From Paraburkholderia sp. BL23I1N1 (GTDB taxonomy: Bacteria; Pseudomonadota; Gammaproteobacteria; Burkholderiales; Burkholderiaceae), in NCBI RefSeq assembly GCF_003610295.1, contig NZ_RAPV01000001.1, positions 3,782,001 through 3,846,000 of the forward strand: a DNA stretch of 64,000 bases. The letters are read 5' to 3'. Below, one piece after another: positions 54,419 through 62,395 of this stretch; within the stretch, counting starts at the first letter, position 1, and each line of letters begins with the position of its first letter. The translations under genes and the position numbers were made by a program. The notes beneath the pieces are model-generated. The model did no database searches. It had not been told where the DNA came from and saw nothing but the letters and a program-made list of their open reading frames with translations.

Positions 54419-54988
54419 ATGATTCGAATCAATGACGCCAGCATTGCGCGACGCCTGCTCGCTGCAAGTGTTTGCGTTTCTCTGGCTTTAACTGCGGTCA
54501 ATGTCCGCGCGGCGGATGCCTTCGCGCTGTCGTCGCCGGGTGTGACCGATGGCGGCACGCTGGATTCGAGCCATGCGGCGAGCGCGAACAATTGCGGTGG
54601 CGGGAATGTGTCGCCGGCCTTGCAATGGCGGAACGCACCTGCCGGCACGAAGAGTTACGCAATTACGATTTTCGACCCGGACGGCGCAAAGGGATTGGGA
54701 ATTGTGCACTGGGTGCTCTATGGCGTCGCGCCTTCGGCGACCGGGCTTGATGCCGGCGCTACGCCGCCGGCCGGCAGTGTGGCCGGAACGAACCGGACGG
54801 GCGGCCCGGGATATTACGGACCCTGTCCACCCGTCGGAGAGGTTCCGCATCATTACACCGTGCAGATTTATGCACTTGATTTGCCGCCCGACGCATTGCC
54901 GGCAGGTTTGACACGGGACGCGTTGCAGGCGGCCATGAAGAATCATGTGCTTGCCGCTACCAGTACGGTGCTGCGATACGGACGATGA
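54419..54988 (+). CDS. YbhB/YbcL (PEBP-family) exported protein
   Basis: This is a 189-residue PEBP-family protein with a signal peptide (cleavage near NVRAAD, residue 33). The conserved DPDG...HWVLYG and GPCPPVGEVPHHYTVQIYALD motifs form the anion-binding site. It lacks the eukaryotic C-terminal helix. It is related to bacterial YbhB. It converges on the aldo/keto reductase. The function of YbhB proteins is not settled. Confidence 0.9.
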   Translation: MIRINDASIARRLLAASVCVSLALTAVNVRAADAFALSSPGVTDGGTLDSSHAASANNCGGGNVSPALQWRNAPAGTKSYAITIFDPDGAKGLGIVHWVLYGVAPSATGLDAGATPPAGSVAGTNRTGGPGYYGPCPPVGEVPHHYTVQIYALDLPPDALPAGLTRDALQAAMKNHVLAATSTVLRYGR

Positions 54989-54999
54989 TTTCTCCTGCC

Positions 55000-55040
55000 T
55001 TGACGGCGGCGGCCGTGCAACCAACCAGCGCCGCCGTCAA
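55000..55040. repeat. Inverted repeat between convergent genes
   Basis: TTGACGGCGGC at 55000-55010 and its complement GCCGCCGTCAA at 55030-55040 form a perfect 11-base stem around 19 bases. No T-run follows on either strand, so it is not a typical intrinsic terminator, but it could slow polymerase between the PEBP and aldo/keto reductase genes. Confidence 0.55.
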
Positions 55041-55052
55041 AGAAGCAAAACA

Positions 55053-56048
55053 CTACCTGGCGGCATCGCCCCATCGATATTCCAGACTAACCTCGTCGAG
55101 CTGCGCCTTGACATGCGCGTCGAGCACAAATTCCGGAGCAGCCAGCGTATCGCTCAATTGCTCGGCGCGGCTGGCGCCAATAATCGCCGAGGTAATCAGC
55201 GGATTGGCCAACACCCAGGCAAGCGAAACCCGAGTCAACGACTCGCCGGTCGATGACGCGATCGCCTTCAACTTTTCGATCGTTTCGAACTCGCGCTGAT
55301 GCCAGTACCGCTCCTGGTACATCGCCCCCGCCTTGCCGACTGTATCGGTAAATCGCCCGGACGTGGGCGCTGCATCCACCCGATGCTTGCCTGTCAGCAA
55401 GCCACCCGCCAGCGGGTTGTAAGGCATGACGGCGAGTTCCTCTTCATCCGCCAACGGCAACAACTCTCTCTCGATCTGCCGGAACAACAGGTTATACCGG
55501 GGCTGCACCGATACAAATCGCGACACGCGCAACACATCGGCGCGGCCTAGAGCCCGCGCCAGCCGATAGGCCAGGAAATTCGACACGCCGATATACCGTG
55601 CCTTGCCCGATCGTACGATCACGTCCAGCGCCTCGAGCGTTTCATCGAGCGGCGTATTCGCGTCGTCGGAATGGAGCTGGTACAGGTCCACGTAATCCGT
55701 GCCGAGCCGCCGCAGTGATGCGTCGATCGCGTCCAGCAGATGCTTGCGCGACGCACCCTGGTCCCACGCAGACGGCCCCATCTTGCCAACCGCCTTGGTC
55801 GCCAGAATAAAGCGGTCGCGTTTGCCCTTCAGCCACCGGCCGACGATCTCCTCCGTGCGCCCGGCAATGCTCTCGCCGCCGCCGAGCGGATAGACGTTGG
55901 CGGTATCGATGAAGTTCACGCCGGCATCCGCCGCCGTGTCGAGAATGCGATGCGAATCGTTTTCTTCAGTTTGCAGGCCAAAGGTCATCGTGCCGAGGCA
56001 CAGGCGCGAAACGGTCAGGCCGGTGCGGCCGAATTTGCGGTATTGCAT
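55053..56048 (-). CDS. Aldo/keto reductase
   Basis: This is a 331-residue AKR. It has GTMTFG, FIDTANVYPLGGGES (catalytic Asp and Tyr), the Lys in LATKAVGK and the active-site His in YQLHSDD. It uses NADP. The ATG at 56048 has GGAG at about 7 bases upstream; a TTG at 56054 adds two residues and is rejected. It is of the YajO/PerR-like group by the ESIAGRTEEIVGRWL block. The substrate is unknown. Confidence 0.9.
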   Translation of the reverse strand: MQYRKFGRTGLTVSRLCLGTMTFGLQTEENDSHRILDTAADAGVNFIDTANVYPLGGGESIAGRTEEIVGRWLKGKRDRFILATKAVGKMGPSAWDQGASRKHLLDAIDASLRRLGTDYVDLYQLHSDDANTPLDETLEALDVIVRSGKARYIGVSNFLAYRLARALGRADVLRVSRFVSVQPRYNLLFRQIERELLPLADEEELAVMPYNPLAGGLLTGKHRVDAAPTSGRFTDTVGKAGAMYQERYWHQREFETIEKLKAIASSTGESLTRVSLAWVLANPLITSAIIGASRAEQLSDTLAAPEFVLDAHVKAQLDEVSLEYRWGDAAR

Positions 56049-56241
56049 GGTCAACTCCGAAGCAGGACGGAACGGTAGCGGTATGCGGCGTTGAAAAAAG
56101 GATAAACGATGTGGCGATTTCGCGTTCGATCACCCGTGGCTCGCCCGCCCGGAACCCTGCACGCCCGCCAGCGGGAAAGTAGGCACCCGCGCTAGAATCT
56201 TCGCAGACGTCCAAAATGTTGGCCCCGCCGGAATTCTGCCG

Positions 56242-56931
56242 ATGACCACACTCCCCAATCAGATCGACGCCGCGCTGATGTCGCGGCGCTCGATCCGCGC
56301 CTTTCTGCCCACGCCGGTCGCGCGCGCCGATATCGAAGCGATTCTCGAAACGGCCAGCCGCGCGCCATCGGGCACCAACACTCAACCGTGGAGGGTTTAC
56401 GTGATGACGGGCGAGTCGCTCGCCCGGCTGTCGCAGACTTTGGTCGCCGCCTATAACGATCCCCGGCGCGACGCGCTGTATCAGGAAGAGTATCGCTACT
56501 ACCCGCATCAATGGGTGTCGCCGTATATCGATCGCCGCCGCAAGGTTGGCTGGGATCTGTACGGCCTGCTGGGCATCGAAAAGGGCGACAAGGCGCGCAT
56601 GCATGAACAGCACGCTCAGAACTATCGTTTTTTCGGTGCGCCGGTCGGCCTGTTCTTTTCGATCGAGCGGGTGATGGAGCGCGGCAGCTGGCTGGACTAC
56701 GGCATGTTCTTGCAAGCGGTCATGACGGCGGCGCGCGGCCGTGGTCTCGATACTTGTCCGCAGGCAGCATTTACGCCGTTTCATCGCGTGATTTCCGAGC
56801 ATCTCGGGCTGCCGGACGAAGAGCAACTGGTGTGCGGCATGTCGCTCGGTTTCGCTGACGAAAGCGCGCTGATCAATACGTTACGCACCGAGCGCGAACC
56901 GGTTGAACGGTTCACGCGATTCCTGGATTGA
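56242..56931 (+). CDS. Nitroreductase-family flavoprotein
   Basis: This is a 229-residue FMN protein. SRRSIRAFLPTPV and APSGTNTQPWRVYV form the FMN and phosphate site. The C-terminal half carries the VCGMSLGFAD block. It is likely to reduce nitro compounds or quinones with NAD(P)H. It is divergent from the aldo/keto reductase by 193 bases, and the HiPIP gene follows after 25 bases. Confidence 0.9.
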   Translation: MTTLPNQIDAALMSRRSIRAFLPTPVARADIEAILETASRAPSGTNTQPWRVYVMTGESLARLSQTLVAAYNDPRRDALYQEEYRYYPHQWVSPYIDRRRKVGWDLYGLLGIEKGDKARMHEQHAQNYRFFGAPVGLFFSIERVMERGSWLDYGMFLQAVMTAARGRGLDTCPQAAFTPFHRVISEHLGLPDEEQLVCGMSLGFADESALINTLRTEREPVERFTRFLD

Positions 56932-56956
56932 CGGTATCCCCACTTCCCCTCGGACC

Positions 56957-57271
56957 ATGATGAAAACCTCACGCCGCCATTTTCTGATGCTGAGTGTGGG
57001 CATGAGCTCATCGCTCATGCTGTCCCGCATTGCTTTCGCCGACACCGCGGACACACTGAGCGAAGCTGATCCGAAGGCGCAAGCCGTCGGCTATAAAGAA
57101 GATGCATCGATGGTCGACAAGGCGAAATTCCCGGCCTATACCGCCGGGCAAACCTGCGCCAACTGCTCGCTGTTCCAGGGTAAAGCCACGGACACCTACG
57201 GCGGCTGCACTCTGTTCGGCGACAAGCAGGTCGCCGCGCGCGGCTGGTGCAGTTCGTATTCGAATATGTGA
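56957..57271 (+). CDS. High-potential iron-sulfur protein
   Basis: This is a 104-residue HiPIP with a Tat signal (SRRHFLMLSVGMSSSLML, residues 5-22). The cluster Cys are those of CANC, GGC and GWC in the C-terminal 50 residues. It is a soluble periplasmic electron carrier, usually linked to respiratory or photosynthetic chains. The nearby nitroreductase could be a redox partner, but that is not shown. Confidence 0.93.
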   Translation: MMKTSRRHFLMLSVGMSSSLMLSRIAFADTADTLSEADPKAQAVGYKEDASMVDKAKFPAYTAGQTCANCSLFQGKATDTYGGCTLFGDKQVAARGWCSSYSNM

Positions 57272-57310
57272 CCGCGCGCGGGCAGGGGTGATTAAAAAAA
57301 CGCCGTGGCC

Positions 57311-57661
57311 CTAGTTCAACGCGCTCAATACCAGGTCATGCGAATGACCGATCCAAATCGCCGCGTCACGGTGGTCGCGCAAGGCGTCGCCGGTATTCGG
57401 GTGCAGAAAAATATCGAGCGCGCCGTGATTCAGCGTGAGCCAGCCGACGAGTTCGGCGAACTGCTCTTGCGCGAACGCGAGCTGATACGACCACATCGGA
57501 TGTGGCCCAACCGGGCGTTCGTGAAAACGGCCCATTTGCAGTTTGCCGTTCCAGTGTGCTTCGATCTGCTCGCGAAAAGCCCACGCGGCGTCGCGGCTGT
57601 CTGAATCGAAGTAAACGTGGGCGTGCCAGCTTTCGATGGCCGAAATATCGCGAAGGGTCAT
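57311..57661 (-). CDS. DOPA 4,5-dioxygenase-family protein
   Basis: This is a 116-residue protein. It has the family motifs ESWHAHVYFD, GPHPMWSYQ and HPNTGDALRDH. DOPA-dioxygenase-like proteins cleave catechol rings using a His-rich iron site (HAH, HP). It is alone on its strand and converges on the HiPIP gene. The ATG at 57661 begins the first conserved block; a longer frame is rejected. Whether it is active on catechols is not known. Confidence 0.83.
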   Translation of the reverse strand: MTLRDISAIESWHAHVYFDSDSRDAAWAFREQIEAHWNGKLQMGRFHERPVGPHPMWSYQLAFAQEQFAELVGWLTLNHGALDIFLHPNTGDALRDHRDAAIWIGHSHDLVLSALN

Positions 57662-58135
57662 AACAAGGTCCGTACCGGTTCCGTTTATCAGACACCCATT
57701 CTGCTTGAGTTTCCGCCGACGCGTGCGGCGCATACCTACGCGCCGATTCGGCAAATTGACCTGCCAATTCCCCTCGTTTCGCGCAATTGCATTCGCGCAC
57801 TCTCACATAAACTGTTTTCCATGGAGCGACAAGTCACCGAGCCCATCGACGCGGTCTTCCCCCGCGTTGTTTTGAACCGTACCGTTGATAGCAGTTTGCC
57901 GCGGTTGTTTAACGTGGCAGGGCAGTAAAGCAGTAGGAAGTCGAAGCAATGCAAAAAGTGCGCGATCGAAGCAACAATGCGCGCGAATCCGCAGGGGGTT
58001 GCAGCGAGGTGATGTTGATAGCGAGGGACCGAGCTGTAACGCAGTAGCAGTTCAAGTAGCAACAGCTTTGTTAGTTTGTGGTGGGTATAGGTCGGCAAGC
58101 ATCCACGCGCCTGTACGACTCTCCATCCTGTCCGA

Positions 58136-58167
58136 CCCTGTTCCCTCGCGGGAACAGGGTTTTTTTT
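58136..58167 (+). terminator. Strong rho-independent terminator without an upstream gene
   Basis: CCCTGTTCCC at 58136-58145, a 4-base loop and GGGAACAGGG at 58150-58159 are followed by eight T. It must end a plus-strand transcript that holds no recognisable gene. Confidence 0.93.
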
Positions 58168-58277
58168 CGTCCGTGCGGCCAATACGACTTGTATTTCGCC
58201 GGTCCGAACCTATATGGCAGAGTTGCATTTCAGGCTCGCAGCAGGGGACATTCTGCTCGCGCGCGGCGCGATGTCAC

Positions 58278-58316
58278 GCACAAGTCACGCGCAAGTCCTG
58301 CACAAGTCACGCGCAA
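58278..58316. repeat. 17-base direct repeat
   Basis: GCACAAGTCACGCGCAA occurs at 58278-58294 and 58300-58316, with another CAAGTC between them, about 170 bases before the gene at 58483. It could be a set of regulator half sites. Confidence 0.7.
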
Positions 58317-58482
58317 TCGAGACTTTGAGTCGTTTAAGTCTGTCTTAATAGTTGCTTGCCATGATGGCTGCACAGACTCACATTAGGGCCTGTCAAGCCG
58401 CCGGCGTATCGGCGGCGTTTGTCACCGGAGAACACACCATTCGGTGGCAAAGCCAAGAGTTAGCGAAGGAGGTTGAATTCAT

Positions 58483-58956
58483 ATGTCCAGTAAATCGCGA
58501 GTCCGCAAGCACACCCAGCCGGCCATGTCGCCGCTACTGCGCGCGCTGACCTATAGCCGCACCGCCCACGAGCCGGTCACCACGGCGATGCTCCTGCAGT
58601 GCTACACCGCCCTCGATGCATTCCAGCGCGGCCGCGGCTCGCGGGATTTGCACCTGACCTTGAGCCGGCATTTGCTGGTGTCGCAAGAATTGGCGCGTCT
58701 GGGTCTTGGAGAAGACGTTCTGGCCGATATCGAAAGCGCGCATGCGGCGATGGTGCAGCTTGACGCGCGTGAGCATCAAGACGGCGCCTGGATTCTCGAG
58801 GACGGCGAATACGCCCGTCTTTGCACGGCGCTGGCGATTCTCGACGGCCAACTGTCCGCCGCATCGTTGAGCGAAATCGCGAACGCGGAAGCGAAGATGG
58901 TTGAAGGGCTGATGAGATCGGCCCGTGCGCAGGCAATTGTCGAAGCGGTTGCCTAA
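58483..58956 (+). CDS. Hypothetical helical protein of Burkholderiaceae type
   Basis: This is a 157-residue protein with a basic N-terminus (SSKSRVRKHTQP) and a helical rest (ALDAFQRGRGSRDLHLTLSRHLLVSQELARL). The ribosome site AAGGAGG is near-perfect. A GC-rich hairpin (58398-58417) lies upstream. I do not recognise the family. It may be a regulator or a nucleoid-associated protein, but nothing proves this. A short terminator follows at 59000-59026. Confidence 0.7.
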   Translation: MSSKSRVRKHTQPAMSPLLRALTYSRTAHEPVTTAMLLQCYTALDAFQRGRGSRDLHLTLSRHLLVSQELARLGLGEDVLADIESAHAAMVQLDAREHQDGAWILEDGEYARLCTALAILDGQLSAASLSEIANAEAKMVEGLMRSARAQAIVEAVA

Positions 58957-58999
58957 CAAACCGCGTCGCCGCTCTGCGGCAACGAACGCACAAACAAGG

Positions 59000-59026
59000 A
59001 ACGCCCTGCTTACCCGGGGCGTTTTT
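59000..59026 (+). terminator. Rho-independent terminator
   Basis: AACGCCC at 59000-59006 and GGGCGTT at 59017-59023 form a 7-base stem with a T-run to 59026, just after the gene at 58483. Confidence 0.7.
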
Positions 59027-59087
59027 GTATCTCGACGCAAATTCTGTTGCTTGCCAATCCGATGTACCGAGGTTAAAGCACCGCGGC

Positions 59088-59093
59088 TATAAT
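59088..59093 (+). promoter_or_regulatory. -10 element of the copper operon
   Basis: A consensus TATAAT ends 7 bases before the ATG at 59101. The expected transcript start is therefore at or next to that ATG, so the mRNA may be leaderless. No clear -35 element lies 17 bases upstream, which fits an activator such as a MerR-family or two-component regulator. Confidence 0.6.
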
Positions 59094-59100
59094 CTCGGTC

Positions 59101-59463
59101 ATGAAATTTCTGCGGACCTTGCTCCTCCTGTTGCTGTGTGCTGCGTTGCCCGTTAGTGGGCTGGCGGCCAGCGGCTTGACTGGAGAATGTCCCATGCAGA
59201 TGAGCATGAACGCCGACGAAGGCGATTCGATGTCGGCGGACATGCCCGGCTGCGAGTCCAAGCCTTCATCGCAGACCGGAAAGGCCAAAAGCTTTTTCTG
59301 CAAAGTAACGGCGCAATGCCAGCTTGGCAGTCTGTATCACCCGGTCTCTCCGGCCGGCATAACCCGCCCTGCCGGGTTATCGAGCACCGTTGCTTTCCAC
59401 TACTCGCAGTCGCTGCCGGTCCGTGAGCCGACCGGCTTGTGGCGACCTCCTCGCGCCATCTAA
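59101..59463 (+). CDS. Small exported Met/Cys-rich protein at the head of a copper efflux operon
   Basis: This is a 120-residue protein with a signal peptide (MKFLRTLLLLLLCAALPVSG). A Met-rich segment follows (ECPMQMSMNADEGDSMSADMPGCES, shown as a cluster of Met and Cys at about residues 30-55), then two further Cys. This composition suits Cu(I) or Ag(I) binding in the periplasm. It is 92 bases before the CusC-like gene and shares its promoter. The family is not one I can name. Confidence 0.75.
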   Translation: MKFLRTLLLLLLCAALPVSGLAASGLTGECPMQMSMNADEGDSMSADMPGCESKPSSQTGKAKSFFCKVTAQCQLGSLYHPVSPAGITRPAGLSSTVAFHYSQSLPVREPTGLWRPPRAI

Positions 59464-59480
59464 TCCCTTGCTGACAGGTT

Positions 59481-59537
59481 CACCGCATTTGCGGTGAGGT
59501 CGTCCTGCGTCCAGGACGTGGACTCCCTTTGGGAGTT
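59481..59537 (+). other. Three small hairpins in tandem before the CusC gene
   Basis: CACCGC-ATTT-GCGGTG (59481-59496), CGTCCTG-CGTC-CAGGACG (59501-59518) and ACTCCC-TTT-GGGAGT (59522-59536) fill most of the 92-base gap between the leader gene and the CusC gene. They could guard mRNA from decay or tune translation. Confidence 0.7.
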
Positions 59538-59555
59538 CGCCGTTGGGGTTAGAAC

Positions 59556-60851
59556 ATGCCATTCATTCTTCGCACGCCGTCAAACCGGCGTGCACCACTG
59601 CGCGCGCGCTCGCTTTGCGCCGCGCTGATTTTCGCGAGCGGTGCGGCGCACGCTCAGGAGCCAGGCTATACGCTCGACGCGGCGCTTCAGGCCGCGACCG
59701 ACCGTTCTTCCGCCATGGGGGCCGCGCAGGCATCCGTGCGCGCCAGCTCCAATGCCGCAGCGCGGGCCGGGCAGTTGCCCGACCCGATGCTCAAAGCAGG
59801 TATCGACAACCTGCCGGTGAACGGACCGCAACGGTTCACCATCGGTCAGGACTTCATGACGATGCGCCGTATCGGCATCGAACAGGAATGGGTCTCCGCC
59901 GATAAACGCCGCCTGAGCACCGCCCGGGCGAACGATGTGGTGGACCGCGAGCGCGCCGGATATCTGGTGCAGCTCGTGAATACACGGCAGCAAACGGCGG
60001 CTGCGTGGCTGAGCGCCGTCTATGCCAAGCAGGCGCTCGTGTTGCAGCAGGATCTGGTGCGTCATATGCAGCACGAACTGGATGCGACGCAAGCGTCTTA
60101 TCGTGGAGCGAAGGCAACGGCCGTCGACGTCGTGCAAGCCCAGGCGATGCTTGCGCAAACGCAGGATCAGCAGCTCAAGGCCCAACAGACGTTTCAAACC
60201 GCTCTTATCGGTCTGTCCCGCTGGACTGCCACGCCCGTTTCCGACGTGAGCGGCGATCCACCCGCGCCGCAATTGTATGTTGCATCCCTGCCATCCGACG
60301 AACTGCGCGACGTTCAACCGGTGCTCATTGCAGCTTCGCGGGATATCGCGGTAGCCGATGCCGACACGGCCGTCGCCAACAGCAACCGCAGTCCTAACTG
60401 GACGTGGGAAGTCTCTTATCAGCAGCGCGGCGGGCAGTACTCGAACATGGTGTCGGTTGGCGTCAGCATTCCGCTGCCGATCAATCGCAAGAATCGCCAG
60501 GACCGCGACGCCGCGGAGAAGGCGGAACTCGGCACCAAAGCACGACTGATGTACGAAGACGCCGAGCGGCAAGTCGAAGCGGATATCCGCACCCAGTCGG
60601 CCACGCTCGCCAGCGGCCGAGAGCGCATCGCGCATCTCACGGACTCTCTGCTGCCCGCTGCGGATCGCCGCGTCCAGCTTGCTGCCGCGGCCTATCAGGC
60701 GGGTAGCGGCTCGCTCGCGGACGCGTTTGCCGTGCGACGGGCGTTGCTCGACGCTCAACTACAGGTGCTTGATCTTCGGCGCGAAGTGTCCCAGACATGG
60801 GCCCAGCTCGAATACCAGGTTGTGCCCGCGTCGATGTCCATCAGCCAGTGA
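59556..60851 (+). CDS. cusC: TolC-type outer-membrane efflux factor (CusC/CzcC family)
   Basis: This is a 431-residue outer-membrane factor. The first residues make a signal peptide (cleavage near AAHAQE). It has two OEP domains with the coiled-coil and beta regions of TolC proteins: residues 35-235 and 240-430. It forms the outer-membrane channel of the tripartite efflux pump with the products of the next two genes. The order C-B-A is that of cus and czc operons; CusB metal sites decide for copper or silver. Confidence 0.88.
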   Translation: MPFILRTPSNRRAPLRARSLCAALIFASGAAHAQEPGYTLDAALQAATDRSSAMGAAQASVRASSNAAARAGQLPDPMLKAGIDNLPVNGPQRFTIGQDFMTMRRIGIEQEWVSADKRRLSTARANDVVDRERAGYLVQLVNTRQQTAAAWLSAVYAKQALVLQQDLVRHMQHELDATQASYRGAKATAVDVVQAQAMLAQTQDQQLKAQQTFQTALIGLSRWTATPVSDVSGDPPAPQLYVASLPSDELRDVQPVLIAASRDIAVADADTAVANSNRSPNWTWEVSYQQRGGQYSNMVSVGVSIPLPINRKNRQDRDAAEKAELGTKARLMYEDAERQVEADIRTQSATLASGRERIAHLTDSLLPAADRRVQLAAAAYQAGSGSLADAFAVRRALLDAQLQVLDLRREVSQTWAQLEYQVVPASMSISQ

Positions 60852-60862
60852 AGGAGAACGCC

Positions 60863-62395
60863 ATGCAAAAGAAACAACTGGTGCGCGCAGTGCTCGTTAC
60901 GTTCGCCGCCGCGGCTTTATTAGGCGCAGGCTACCTGGCCGGTACGCGTCATTCGGCGCAGGCGGCTTCCGCGTCCGCCGCCACGATGTCTGCCACGGGC
61001 GACAGGATCGATCCGAAGACGGGGCGCAAAGTGCTGTACTGGCACGACCCGATGGTGCCGAATCAGCACTTCGACAAACCGGGCAAGTCGCCTTTCATGG
61101 ACATGCAGCTCGAACCCGTCTTCGCCGATGATGCGGGCACGAGTGGCATCAAAATCGACCCGGGCTTGCAGCAGAACCTTGGCATCCGCTACGCAACCGC
61201 GCGGCGGCAAGACATCGCTGAAGGATTCGATGCCGTCGGGACCACGCAATTCGACGAGTCGCGTTCTGACGTCGTGCAGTCGCGCGTGACCGGCTACATC
61301 GACCACCTGTACGCGAGCGCGCCGATGCAGCGGATAGCGAAAGGCGCGCCGATCGCGTCGCTCTTTGTGCCGGACTGGCTGGCGCCGCAGGAGGAGTATC
61401 TCGCGCTCAAACGCAGCAGCATGGATAGCGGCCTGCTGGAAGCCGCTCGCGCGCGCATGCGGGCGATGTCGATACCTGACGGTGTCGTCGCGAATCTCGA
61501 CCGGACCGGAAAGGCGCAGACGCATGTTGTGCTGAGCTCGCCCGAAACGGGCGTTGTCAGCGAACTGAATGTCCGCGACGGCGCCATGGTGGCGCCCGGA
61601 CAGACGCTCGCCAAGATCGCGGGCCTCTCGACGTTGTGGCTCATCGTCGAGATACCGGAATCCCTGGCGCTGACCGTGCGGCCCGGCATGACGGTAGACG
61701 CGGCATTCGCTGGCGATTCCACCCAGCGCTTCAAAGGGCAGATTCGCGAAATTCTGCCGGGTATCAGCGCCGGCAGCCGCACGTTGCAGGCGCGTCTCGA
61801 GATCGATAACGCCGCCTTCAAGCTGACGCCCGGCATGCTGATGCGCGTGCGGGTCGGCGCTCACACGCCGGTCTCGCGTTTGCTGGTCCCGTCCGAGGCG
61901 GTCATCACGACGGGCAAGCGCAGCGTGGTTATCGTCAAGGACGGAAACGGCCGCTTACAGCCAGTGAATGTCACGGTCGGCCAGGATACCGGCGATGAAA
62001 CCGAAGTGTTGAACGGCCTGAACGACGGCGATCAGGTCGTGGCGTCCGGCCAGTTTCTGATTGACTCGGAAGCCAGCCTGAAATCGGTTCTTCCTCGCAT
62101 GGGGGGCAGCGCAAACGCAGGCGCAGTCGCACCTGCGTCGGCGTCCGCCACGGCCGCTGCATCCGAAACCTACGAGACCACCGGCAGGGTCGAAAAGGTG
62201 ACCGCCGAAGACATCACCTTCTCCCACCAGCCGGTTCCGGCCTTGGGCTGGGGCAAGATGACGATGGCCTTCGGCAAAGCATCGTCGACTGCCTTTCCGG
62301 ACGCAAAGCCCGGAGACATGGTGCACTTCGCGTTCCGGCAGACGGACAGCGGCTACCAGTTGACGACAGTCGAACCGGTAGGAGGCGCCAAATGA
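60863..62395 (+). CDS. cusB: Membrane-fusion protein of copper/silver efflux with fused CusF domain
   Basis: This is a 510-residue protein. The N-terminal membrane anchor is followed by a metal-binding domain of YHS-like/HMBD type ([23 protein letters not shown], about residues 55-85), then the hairpin, lipoyl and beta-barrel domains of the adaptor, then a C-terminal CusF domain. There H455, W463, M466 and M468 match the CusF copper site in kind and spacing (H-x7-W-x2-M-x-M). A fused CusF would hand Cu(I) or Ag(I) to the pump. A run of Ala/Ser links it to the body. The gene follows cusC by 11 bases. Confidence 0.92.
   Translation: MQKKQLVRAVLVTFAAAALLGAGYLAGTRHSAQAASASAATMSATGDRIDPKTGRKVLYWHDPMVPNQHFDKPGKSPFMDMQLEPVFADDAGTSGIKIDPGLQQNLGIRYATARRQDIAEGFDAVGTTQFDESRSDVVQSRVTGYIDHLYASAPMQRIAKGAPIASLFVPDWLAPQEEYLALKRSSMDSGLLEAARARMRAMSIPDGVVANLDRTGKAQTHVVLSSPETGVVSELNVRDGAMVAPGQTLAKIAGLSTLWLIVEIPESLALTVRPGMTVDAAFAGDSTQRFKGQIREILPGISAGSRTLQARLEIDNAAFKLTPGMLMRVRVGAHTPVSRLLVPSEAVITTGKRSVVIVKDGNGRLQPVNVTVGQDTGDETEVLNGLNDGDQVVASGQFLIDSEASLKSVLPRMGGSANAGAVAPASASATAAASETYETTGRVEKVTAEDITFSHQPVPALGWGKMTMAFGKASSTAFPDAKPGDMVHFAFRQTDSGYQLTTVEPVGGAK

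Larger units (their letters stand above)
57662..58482. other. 821-base gap without a recognisable gene; candidate small-RNA locus
   Basis: No convincing protein is seen on either strand. The region holds a strong terminator at 58136-58167 with no gene upstream of it on the plus strand, and 17-base direct repeats at 58278-58316. GCCGCCG-GCGTAT-CGGCGGC near 58398-58417 is a further hairpin just before the gene at 58483. The orphan terminator is the main sign of a transcribed small RNA. Confidence 0.5.

Noticed and set aside
57736..58182. 148-codon minus-strand frame across the orphan terminator
   Set aside because: Its codon use is poor, it has no motif, and it reads through a strong terminator hairpin.
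58471..58486. Adjacent EcoRI-like and NdeI-like sites (GAATTC, CATATG) before the gene at 58483
   Set aside because: They look like a vector junction, but the flanking sequence is continuous and native in style, so I take it as chance.
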